Assembly (NCBI GenBank): GCA_029216955.1
Contig: JANAVB010005597.1
Location: forward strand, 46,485,480-46,549,479
Reading direction: 5' to 3'
Length of the DNA: 64,000 bases
Source: Iris pallida
Lineage: Eukaryota > Streptophyta > Magnoliopsida > Asparagales > Iridaceae
Shown here: one piece after another, positions 55,401 through 64,000 of the stretch
Layout: every line of letters begins with the position of its first letter
How positions within the stretch are numbered: position 1 is the first letter of the stretch
Position numbers and translations under genes: made by a program
Notes under the pieces: generated by a model
The model's database searches: none
Told to the model about the DNA's origin: nothing
The model's input: the letters and a program-made list of their open reading frames with translations, nothing else

Positions 55401-57439
55401 ACAGTGGACACATGGTCAGTACATCAATGCCCAAAACCAAAACAAAACCCAATTTCTCAAACACAAACTATAATCCTATAATTCAGTAACTAATACATAT
55501 GTTGGAAAACTATTTGGCAATTTAAACATTTCAAATCAGTTAAAAGTACACCCTAATTTCAGAAATCTGAAACAATGGACTGTGTATCAGTCCTCTCTTC
55601 ATTTCGAAAATCCAACCAAATCAATCGAAACCCAAACTCATATGCAAACACCCTAGCAGCAACTAATACATGTGTGTGAGGGATTAACATGAAAATAAAA
55701 CAGGAAAAAATAGTTTAAACAGGGAGTTATACTTCTCAAAATTCTCAAAACTGAACCACGTATCAGTCCAATGGGGAAAAATGCGATTCGAAAGCCAAAT
55801 CATCACAATAATCCAAAATATTGGTTGGTAATGAATGTGCCTCATGTGTACGTGTCATACGAGGTGTTTGTGTCCCTACAAGTGGACACGAACGTGTCCA
55901 AAACATTAAATGCAATTTCAGAACAATACGCACAGCCAGGCCTCTTGCACGCGTTCAAACACGTACAGGACACGACACGAGTGTCCTAGAGTCTCGTGGT
56001 CATGTGTACTGGTTCGCCTAGGGTAGTGCTAGGTGTCTAGGGTCCTGTATTGAGTCGGGGTCGTGTCGTGTCTGACTTATAGGGCCGTGTCAGTGGCCAA
56101 TACCCACGCGTGCACAGCGCGCGCGCGCGGCCAGTGCGGCCAGTGCGAGGAGGATTTCTCCTCGCACACTGAACCATAGGGCCCCATCTTTTGGGAGGAT
56201 GATTTCAGTCTATGCCCCATCATCCTTGCCAAAAATGGTGTATCCACGTGTCCTACACAGGGAGTTATTATGCCCGAGTAGCAGGACACAGTGTACGTGT
56301 GTGCACAGCGTGTCCAATACGAAAAATAGACACGAAACGACACAAAAATACCTAACACCCTTCACAAAATTTAATGTACATACCAAGATCTATCAATCCA
56401 TGTAATTACATTTTCAAAAATCAAAAATAAATTCCAAAGGGGCATTCTATCAAACACCTAGCCTATCAAATGGATACGTATTCGATACGGACACGAAACC
56501 GACACGAATTGTGCCCAAATTCCAGGGACAGCTAGGGGACTCCTAGATCTAGCCCTAAATGCAAAGAAAATAGCAATTTAAATCAATTTGAGGAGTTTTA
56601 CCTATAGGTGCAAATTGTATGGAAAAGCTCCAAATAGGGGGTGTTCCTCTTGATGGCCAAATGCTCCAAATGAGCCCAAAGCTGAGATTAACCTCCAAAA
56701 TTATAAAATATATAGAAATTAGAACCTAATGCAAGACACTAGGATGAAAAAGGAGATCAAATGAATAAATGAGAATTTTTTGGAAGGGGGAGAATACCTC
56801 TCTTTTCTCCAAGTGTTGGAATGATAAAAAGAGGCAACCCTAATGAATAAGTGTTTAAATAGGGTGGGGATCCCTATATGGCTGGTCATTTAGGGTTTAG
56901 TTAGGGTTAGGGCTTCTAGTTATGGGCCATGGGCCAAGTCATAAGTCATTGAGTCATGAAATCATAAGTCATTTCACTAAACCATAAATCATGAAACGAT
57001 TTCACTCAAACTAATCCTCCTATTCCAAAATTAGTCTCTAATGACTAAAAGTAGGTTAACCTAAGTTAGACTAGGGTTACCATAGCTAGGGTTAGGTTCT
57101 AGGCTAGTCCACTAGGTCTCAACAAGTCAAAGTCAAACTAGAATTCACCAATTCATTAAATTAATTTAAAAAAATCAAATAAGCCAAAATGATCAAATTC
57201 TCCTAGGCTAAAAATGATAATTAAAACATACTAATGACATGGTTAGGCTCTAGGCCATGCAGTCACTAGGGTTTCACCGACAGCACATCAAAATCACAAG
57301 TCATGACTCAAAGCAGTTTTTAAATAGTTTAAAAATTATTAAAAATCACCAAAAATTATAATATAAAATAAATATCAATAATAATTATTATAATCACAAA
57401 ATTTGAAAAATACCCTCATCTGGAAAACTGGGTGTTACA
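52433..57439 (-). repeat. 5' LTR of the gag-only element (5007 bp)
   Basis: Starts TGTCATGACCCGC and ends GGGTGTTACA. It aligns with the split left LTR with a few percent or less difference by eye. It carries the same GACACG/CGTGTC cluster (about 55830-56505) and serves as the empty-site reference for CACTA-2. Confidence 0.95.
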
Positions 57440-57610
57440 CAACAGTGGTTATAGGCCCGTAACCTCTCCATGCCCATTAGAACATGTACCCACTGTTCAT
57501 GGTATTCTTCCGATTAGTGGTCCTCCCTTGAACCAAAAGTTAGATGCCTAGTAGATAAATCTTTGAACTAATAGCATAAAACTTTATGGTAGGAATACAA
57601 AAATACAATA

Positions 57611-60490
57611 TCAGAATGCCGTCAAGCCCATTTTACAAGCTGTGTCATCGACCAGCTGGCGCTTGAGGTCCTTGGTGAACGGATCCGCCAGGTTCTTCTG
57701 ACTCCGAACATCAATAACTACAATAACACCTCTCTTGATAAGTTCGTGTACTGCCCTGTGCTTCAACCGCACAGTCCTCTTCTTCCCGTTGAAGAGGTCA
57801 TTTGATGCCACCGCCGCAGTCACCTGGTTGTCGCAGTATATCGGTATCGTCGGTATTTGCGCCCCAACCACTGGAAGATCATACATGAGCTCCCAAAGCC
57901 ATTCTGCTTCCTCGGCTACGGTATCTTGTGCAAAGAACTCAGATTCTATGGATGACCGCGAGAGCATAGTCTGCTTCTTCGACTTCCACGATATAGAAGC
58001 TCCACCTATTGTGAAAATGAATCCACCTGTGGACCTCTCGCTTTCCACCTCTGAGCACCAGCTGGCATCACTGAAGCCTTCCACTACCTGCGGATCTTCG
58101 CTGTAGTACAGTGCATATGTCTGAGTCTTCTTGAGATATCTCATAACCCGTTTCACAGCTTTCCAGTGTTCAGCACCTGGGTTGCTCGTGAAACGACTCA
58201 GCATTCCCACGGCAAAAGCTATGTCAGGCCTTGTGGCAGTAGTAGCATACATCAAACTTCCCATTACGCTTGCATACTCCAGCTGCCTGACGCTCTCCCC
58301 TGAATAAGGCTTCAGCTTCAGATCACACCTGTACGGCGTATCGATCCCTGGAAGAGCCCGATACCCATAACGAGTGATCATTTTCTTAATATAATGAGAC
58401 TGTGACAGCGCTATTCCAGTGTCTGTCCGGATGATCTTGATCCCTAAGATCACATCAGCTTCCCCCAAGTCCTTCATACTGAACTTGCTTGAGATGAATT
58501 GCTTTGTCTCCGTGACACAGCTAATATCCGTACCTAGGATAAGCATGTCGTCCACGTACAAACAAACGATCACACCTCTTCCATCAGCGAACTTCGTATA
58601 AACACACTTGTCCGTATCGCTGACCATGTAGCCATTTGACCTTATAACTTTGTCAAATTTCTCATGCCACATCTTGGAAGCCTGTTTAAGACCGTACAAG
58701 GTTTTCACCAACTTGCAGACTTTATCTTCAAGACCCCTGATGACAAATCCCTCTGGCTGTTGCATGTAAATCTCTTCGCTCAGCTCGCCATTTAGGAAAG
58801 CCGTATTCACATCTATCTGATGTATCACCATCTTATGTATTGCTGCGAGAGCAATCAACATTCTGATGGTGGTTATCCGGGCTACTGGAGCATACGTGTC
58901 AAAATAGTCAATCCCCTGCTTCTGAGAAAATCCTTTGGCTACCAACCTAGCCTTGAACTTGTCAATAGTTCCGTCTGCTTTCATCTTCTTCTTGAAGATC
59001 CATTTGCATCCTATGGGTTTCGCTCCTTCAGGAAGATCAACCAACACCCAAGTGTTATTTGAGGTGATGGAATCAATCTCATTGTCAATCGTCTCCTTCC
59101 AAAAAACTGCGTCTCTGGTCTTCATCGCCTCATCATAGGTAAGCGGATCTGCTTCCACATGATAGGTGACAAAGTCACTTCCGAAGTCCTTCGACCTCCT
59201 CACACGCTTAACTGACGGCTCAGCTTGTTCTGGTTCAACCGTTGTTTCAATAACAACATCTTCTTGGACCACATCTTCATTGAAGACTTCAGTTTCTTGT
59301 GCACCCTCATTATTCTCCGAAACATCCGGAAGAACAATAGTCTTATGCCTTGCAAACTTGTCCTCAAAATATTCTGCATCGCGAGATTCAATGATATGAT
59401 TTGACTCAATATCAAGAAATCTCCGAGCATCACTCTTCTCGGCATACCCCAAGAAGATCGTCTTTGTAGTCCTTGTCCCAAGCTTCTGAATCTTTAGATC
59501 TGAAAGCTTGACATACGCCAGACACCCCCACACTCGAATGACATTCAAGTTAGGTCTGACCTTGAACCAGATTTCATGAGGAGTAACGTCTGAAGTTGCA
59601 TGAGGCACTTTATTTAGAATAAAAGTGGCCGTCAATGCAGCTTCTCCCCAGTAGCACTTATGAAGGCCAGCAGTCAACAACATTGAATTTATCATTTCTG
59701 TCAACATCCTGTTCTTTCTCTCAGCTACTCCGTTTGATTGAGGAGAGTACGGAGCCGTAGTCTCATTGACAATTCCATGTTCCTTACAGAACGATGTAAA
59801 TTCATGAGACCTGTACTCTCCACCTCGATCACTTTTTATCCTTTTGAGTTGTTGTCCAGTCTGCCGTTCAGCTTCGACTCTGAACTCCTTGAACTTCTCG
59901 AATGCTTCGTCTTTAGCCTTCAGCAAGTAGACGAACGCATACTTTGAGAAGTCATCGATGAAGGTTATGAAATACTTCATCCCGGCCTTTGTAGAGAACT
60001 GTTTGAAGTCACAGATATCGGAGTGTTCCAACTCCAGAAGATCTATACTTCGATTAACCCGAGGAAAGGGTTTCCTTGTGATCATTGTTTGAGCACAAAC
60101 TTCACATTTTTCTACCTTACCCCCACACTTGGAGATAAGTCCTAGACTAGACATTCTGTTTATTTGTTTACAATAAACATGTCCTAGCCTATTATGCCAC
60201 AACTGAAGAGTATAAGCAGAATGAGTGACTTCATTAATCACATTAATTATATTGGACTGATTTACAAGCTGAATTTTGAACATTCCTTCGGTATAAAAAG
60301 CTTTCCCGAAATATGTTCCTTTGATAGACATCACCATCTGGCCAGCATTGATGTCCATCCTGAGGCCTGCTTTGCAGAGTAGGCCTCCTGAGATCAGGTT
60401 CTTGGCGATAGCAGGTACGTGCTTCACGCCTTGAAGCGTCAGAGACTTCTCCGAAGTAAGCTTCAACACCACCGTCCCGATCCCGAGCAC
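57611..60490 (-). CDS. pol: Copia pol: integrase, reverse transcriptase, RNase H
   Basis: The 959-codon open stretch continues from upstream, so its first codon is not a true start. Integrase: the H-x4-H / C-x2-C finger at residues 99, 104, 129 and 132 (WHNRLGHV, CEVC), and the catalytic triad near Asp158, Asp221 (SDRGGEY) and Glu257 (GVAERKN). RT, about 480-720: KWIFKKKMKADG, VARITTIR, QIDVNTAFLNGEL, YVDDMLILG (Asp pair near 647-648), LYGLKQA. RNase H, about 815-930: SDASWCSEVESERSTGGF and SSIESEFFAQ. It ends TAA/TAG-stopped at 57611 after CKMGLTAF. It acts in the particle to copy and insert the element. It looks intact but is cut off from gag by upstream lesions. Confidence 0.95.
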   Translation of the reverse strand: MLGIGTVVLKLTSEKSLTLQGVKHVPAIAKNLISGGLLCKAGLRMDINAGQMVMSIKGTYFGKAFYTEGMFKIQLVNQSNIINVINEVTHSAYTLQLWHNRLGHVYCKQINRMSSLGLISKCGGKVEKCEVCAQTMITRKPFPRVNRSIDLLELEHSDICDFKQFSTKAGMKYFITFIDDFSKYAFVYLLKAKDEAFEKFKEFRVEAERQTGQQLKRIKSDRGGEYRSHEFTSFCKEHGIVNETTAPYSPQSNGVAERKNRMLTEMINSMLLTAGLHKCYWGEAALTATFILNKVPHATSDVTPHEIWFKVRPNLNVIRVWGCLAYVKLSDLKIQKLGTRTTKTIFLGYAEKSDARRFLDIESNHIIESRDAEYFEDKFARHKTIVLPDVSENNEGAQETEVFNEDVVQEDVVIETTVEPEQAEPSVKRVRRSKDFGSDFVTYHVEADPLTYDEAMKTRDAVFWKETIDNEIDSITSNNTWVLVDLPEGAKPIGCKWIFKKKMKADGTIDKFKARLVAKGFSQKQGIDYFDTYAPVARITTIRMLIALAAIHKMVIHQIDVNTAFLNGELSEEIYMQQPEGFVIRGLEDKVCKLVKTLYGLKQASKMWHEKFDKVIRSNGYMVSDTDKCVYTKFADGRGVIVCLYVDDMLILGTDISCVTETKQFISSKFSMKDLGEADVILGIKIIRTDTGIALSQSHYIKKMITRYGYRALPGIDTPYRCDLKLKPYSGESVRQLEYASVMGSLMYATTATRPDIAFAVGMLSRFTSNPGAEHWKAVKRVMRYLKKTQTYALYYSEDPQVVEGFSDASWCSEVESERSTGGFIFTIGGASISWKSKKQTMLSRSSIESEFFAQDTVAEEAEWLWELMYDLPVVGAQIPTIPIYCDNQVTAAVASNDLFNGKKRTVRLKHRAVHELIKRGVIVVIDVRSQKNLADPFTKDLKRQLVDDTACKMGLTAF

Positions 60491-60765
60491 TTCAACTTGT
60501 GCCTAGTTCGCCATCATAACCACTTCAGAAGTAGGTGTATAGGTGGTGAACCCCTCCTTACTGGAGCAGACATGGCAGGAGGCTCCAGTGTCTACCCACC
60601 AGTTAGAATCAGTTCTTACCGCATCAACCTGTGCAATCATAGCAACAATGTCAGTGATCATGGATACCTTACTAGGCTCTCCTTGCTCTGATTGCTTGGT
60701 CTTTGATTTGCACTCATTCTTAAAGTGGCCCTTCTTGCCACACTTAAAGCAAGGCATTTGAGACT
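60491..60765 (-). pseudogene. pol: Copia zinc knuckle and protease segment
   Basis: Encodes CFKCGKKGHFKNEC (intact CCHC) and the protease motif WWVDTGASCHV (Asp-Thr-Gly). A single TAG near 60504 separates MAN from AQVEVLGIG, which continues straight into the pol frame. Without that stop, protease and pol would be one polyprotein. Confidence 0.88.
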
Positions 60766-61535
60766 TTGGCTTCTTTTTCTTGATAGTAGTTCCCTTGACC
60801 TTTAGATTGTCTAGGGTCCTTCTTCTTGCTGTGGAAAGCCGCCGGCTTTCCCCTTGGTTCCTTCGTCTGAACCAGATTGGCGTTAGCCAATTGCTTGGAC
60901 AGTGTGTCCACCTTCAGTTGAGCCCGCATCTGGTCCTCAACATATATTTCCTGCAAGAGATCATCAAGGCTGATCTCAAGCTTCTTCCTATGCATGTTTG
61001 CATAGAACTTGCTCCACCCAGCGGGAAGCTTTAAGACAATCCCTCCAACAATAAACTTGTCGGGGAGGGGCATCGCCTCGTCTTCTAACTTCTGTCGTAG
61101 TTTCAGGAACTCCTTCACCTGCGGCAGCATAGACTTTTCGTCCTCAAAGAACCACTTGTGATATTTTTCAACCACAAATATTTTACTACGGTTCTTGTCT
61201 TCTTCGTAGAGTTTTTCTAGAGACTCCCATATGTCTCTAGCGATATTCTTCTTAGAATAGGATTCTGCTAGGGAATCCTCCATAGCATTCAGGATAAGCA
61301 ACCTGCAAATGCTATTCTCCCTTCTCCACTTGGCCTGAAGTTTAATAGCCGCAGAGATTGCGGCAGCAGACCCAGTATCTGGAACGGTAGGTTCCTCTTC
61401 AAGAAGCACGTGATCCACGTCTCTGAGTTGAAGAGTGAGAAAAACCTTCCTCTTCCAGACTTGATAATGCTCTCCATCAAACTTCTCTAACTTACAGAAG
61501 TCAGTGTTTAGGAGTGAAGCATTAATGTTTTTCAT
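60744..61535 (-). pseudogene. gag: Copia gag
   Basis: ATG at 61533-61535 (MKNINASLLNTDFCKLEKFD), only 22 bp inside the 5' LTR. It has the UBN2-type copia gag pattern: YQVWKRKVFLTL, AKWRRENSICRLLILNAMED, IWESLEKLYEE, MLPQVKEFLKLRQKL, LPAGWSKFY. Near 60780-60800 an indel shifts the frame so it ends NALL instead of reading SQMPCFKCG into the knuckle. The leader ATCTCAAAGCTTTATTG follows the LTR and is the likely primer site area. Confidence 0.9.
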
Positions 61536-61557
61536 CTTAGCAATAAAGCTTTGAGAT

Positions 61558-62525
61558 TGTTAGTGCCGGGGCACAATTTTTCGATGGAAAACTGAGAATG
61601 TGAAACAATTGTAAAGACAATTTTCCAACGCAACACTTATAGGAAGGTTGCGCAAGTATAACGAAGATCTAAAATATATCGTTAATGTTCCAACGCAACA
61701 CTTATAGGAAGGTTGCGCAAGTATAACGAAGATCTAAAAAGATATCGTTATGATATTACGAGAATCTAAAAAGATTTCGTAATCACAGCAGCGAAGAAGA
61801 TGACAGGCAAAATGTGGAAGATGGCCTGCTGGGGTGAATGATCACTGTTGCTCAAAGCTTTATTCGTCCTACACGAACAGCTTCCAGGAACCAGCAAGTT
61901 CATCGGAGAACTTGGAACACTCCTGCTCTTCTGACTCCTCGGATGGACACGAACTCTCGTGCAAGAGCAACGCTGGTGCGGCGCCTTTCCTCTCTCTCTC
62001 GAAGGTTGCAGATCAGAACTGTGTTAAAGAACACGTCTGAAATCTCTGTTTACTTGTGCTAAAGAACACTTCGTAAACTTTCTGGTGGCTTCTCTTTCTA
62101 TTCTGTAATGAGCCTTGAGAGAGAGGATGCCTTATATAGGCCATGCAGCAACTGGACGGTTGCCACAAAGTTAGGAACGTGGTAATAACCACCCCGAACA
62201 TGTAGCAACCGTCCCGTGCTAAGTGCAAAGTGCGCCAACAAAACGCCTCATGAGCCCATGAGTCCGAGTCCGAGTCCGAGTCGCTAAGCCCCTACGGGGC
62301 TTAGCTCCCATGGAAATGAATTTTCTAAGGGCAAAAAGCATGAATGCTTTTATTGTTGATTTAGCCATTTTCCTATTAGAAAAATAACCCCACATGGCAC
62401 ACCCATGTGCACCTCCACACCACATGTGCATCTCTAAAATAGGAAACCTATTATATAGAGATACAACTCCTTTGTCTAGCCGATGTGGGACTAAAATTCA
62501 CATAGAAAATGACCAAACTCCAACA
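61558..62525 (-). repeat. 5' LTR of the copia element (968 bp)
   Basis: Starts TGTTAGTGCCGGGG and ends CCAACA. Direct 60-70-bp duplication of the CAACACTTATAGGAAGGTTG unit near 61629 and 61693, shared with the 3' LTR. Minus-strand TATA box TATATAAG at 62131-62138. It lacks the GCGCAAC block of the other LTR. Confidence 0.95.
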
Positions 62526-64000
62526 GCTTGGACTGACATGGTGCATCCTCGTTTGGACATGGCTTCTTTTGCGATGAGTTGTTCGAAATTTTATCTCCTT
62601 CCTTCTCAAGAAATCTGACTGCATCTTAGTATCAAGTACTCCACTCGATATCCTGACTGCTCGACTATTATATTCCTCGAATTGGAAATGTAGTAAACAA
62701 TCTCCCTTTTTTCCTTGTGTAGTTGTTCAACTACAAAGACAATTATGCTTATAAATACTATACTAAAACTCTATAATGCCAAATTGGTACAATATCAAGG
62801 ATATAATGAGACTTTTTCTCCTTGTAAAATGTTATTGATAATACTACATTTATTGCACTGATCAATCTTTGATGCTTTCAAATTGTATTAACACATCTTA
62901 GAAAAGAATCCATAGATGTTGAACCTTACAAGTTGATAAATGAAACAATTCTGATCAATGGAGTGAATTTGTTAAGCCAGACATGCTGGATTTGGTTGGT
63001 ACCTGCATATTGTTATTTCTAATAATGTATTTCTTATTGTTAATGTCAAATATCTTGTTGATTGGGATAAAATATCTTATTGGTTGGGAAAAACTGCTCT
63101 AACTAAGTTTGCGCTACAAGTCAGACCTGTCTTTCAAGTTTAGATTTGCCTCGAGTAGTTTTGTGATGCTCACTTTCTCAAAGAATCTTGCATGTTTAAA
63201 TTTAAGATCTTAGTTACAAGTCTCTTATAATCTCATGGTCTTGCAAAGATTCCTTTCATTCACGTTTATTGGGGTTAAACCACAACATATTTCCTGTGTT
63301 ATGTAGTAAAATCAAATGAAGCAAAGTAAGAAATCCACTTCAACATAAAAGCGTCAAAGTGTATGATAATAATCCAGTTACAAGCTGGCATAGCCCTAAA
63401 TCCTAAGTAGTATCTCTAGCTCTCTCAAATAAAGCAAAGTAAGAAATCTACCTCAACACAAAAGCATCAATAACTCAAATAGAGTGTACTTATGTGTGTA
63501 TCTCTTCCAGCTCCCAAATAGAAAGACTAAAGAGTATATAAAAAATTCACCTCAAATTGGGGGGTGTATAACTCTTCCAAGACTCAAATAGAAAGAGTAC
63601 ATATATAAGAAGCACATTGATACTCAAACAAAAACCATATCAAATAAACTCAGGTAGCAGCTTTGGGTAGTAGGAAAAACAATCCATGTCACTTCAACTC
63701 AAACAAAACCAATAGAAATACTGCTGAATTCGTAACCAACTTGACATTCCACTAATATTGCTAAACATCCTTAACCATTTCTAAGACAAAATGGTCTAGA
63801 AGACTAAAATTCTTGTGAAATTCTAGCAAACGAAGAAGAATGATTCCGAAACTAGGGTCATCAACCAGAATTCAACCACCGGAAGAATCTGCCAGCTGCT
63901 TTAAGTCCTCAATTGGATGAACACCAACATTCAGGCCAATAATCAAGTGTTCAAATATTTTAGCTCCTGCATCATACTCCCGATATCATCCAAAATTTTA
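62526..64000. other. AT-rich flank, no gene seen
   Basis: It begins with the GCTTG duplication. At 63310-63610 degenerate units of CAAATAGAAAGA and GCAAAGTAAGAAATC recur three to four times. No credible ORF or domain on either strand. Confidence 0.5.

Larger units (their letters stand above)
39641..57439 (-). mobile_element. Gag-only Tekay-type element (TR-GAG-like), nested in copia
   Basis: Two roughly 5.0-kb LTRs (39641-50792 including CACTA-2; 52433-57439) enclose only 1640 bp. Both sides carry CAACA (39636-39640, 57440-57444). The interior encodes a gag related to the Tekay gag and then stops: protease, RT and integrase are absent. A polypurine tract (minus strand AAGGTGGGTAGGAT) precedes the 3' LTR, and the conserved TTTTTAGTGGTGGCC follows the 5' LTR. 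This layout matches TR-GAG elements, which need pol supplied in trans, but an internal deletion is also possible. Confidence 0.93.
37341..62525 (-). mobile_element. Ty1/copia element with both LTRs, nested insertions inside
   Basis: LTRs lie at 37341-38718 (3') and 61558-62525 (5'), starting TGTTAGTG and ending CCAACA, with the same 5-bp flank GCTTG (37336-37340, 62526-62530). Minus-strand order from the right: gag, zinc knuckle and protease, integrase, RT, RNase H (57611-61535), then a 3' untranslated region split by the gag-only element at 39641-57439. Copia order (integrase before RT) and YVDD confirm the superfamily. The lineage may be Tork/Tnt1-like. Defects: a gag-protease frame slip and TAG near 60504; the 959-codon pol frame is open. 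Confidence 0.95.

Noticed and set aside
62526..64000. Search for a host gene in the right flank
   Set aside because: No frame, splice pattern or domain was convincing; the sequence is AT-rich with weak repeats.

Overview
This window is repeat-dense plant nuclear DNA, almost certainly from a flowering plant with a large genome. The evidence is Ty3/gypsy elements of the Tekay (Del) and Tat lineages, Ty1/copia elements, CACTA transposons, MITE-like elements, GT-AG introns and TATAAATA promoters. I found no ordinary host gene, tRNA, rRNA, operon or CRISPR array. The species cannot be named from this sequence.

Layout. (1) 1-1215 is a decayed Tekay-like pol fragment on the + strand. It is cut by a minus-strand Tat-like element (1216-5827) made of one LTR, a long 3' region and the integrase C-terminus, ending at a 13-base N gap. 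The 3' region holds several tandem repeats and, on the opposite strand, a small spliced gene with its own TATA box. (2) 5841-27247 is part of a minus-strand copia LTR split by a CACTA transposon (CACTA-1, 6190-27149, TSD ATA). CACTA-1 is itself split by a Tekay chromovirus (10000-24842, TSD GCTTC/GCTCC), whose integrase is split by a solo LTR (18790-20271, TSD GGAAG). That is a four-level nest. (3) 27248-37340 is AT-rich intergenic DNA with a copia 3' remnant, solo LTRs, TIR elements and microsatellites. (4) 37341-62525 is a minus-strand copia element (TSD GCTTG). Its 3' UTR is split by a gag-only Tekay-type element (39641-57439, TSD CAACA), whose left LTR is split by a second CACTA (CACTA-2, 39737-45901, TSD AAC). 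(5) 62526-64000 is AT-rich sequence without a recognisable gene.

The insertion calls rest on target-site duplications. For both CACTA copies there is also an uninterrupted related LTR in the same window (solo LTR at 34042-34816; the other gag-only-element LTR near 52520). With the Tekay removed, CACTA-1 is about 6.11 kb, against 6.165 kb for CACTA-2, and the two share the same internal order.

The most unusual content is in the CACTA pair. Each carries GCGACG-type subterminal repeats, a small 90-residue ORF, a roughly 320-bp module repeated several times, and three long near-palindromic hairpins. One hairpin carries a B3-domain (REM/VRN1-like) gene fragment. Other items worth attention are the antisense two-exon gene in the Tat element, a 97-bp GT-AG insertion in the Tekay integrase whose exact removal restores the conserved protein, and GACACG/CGTGTC clusters at matching places in two Tekay-type LTR families.
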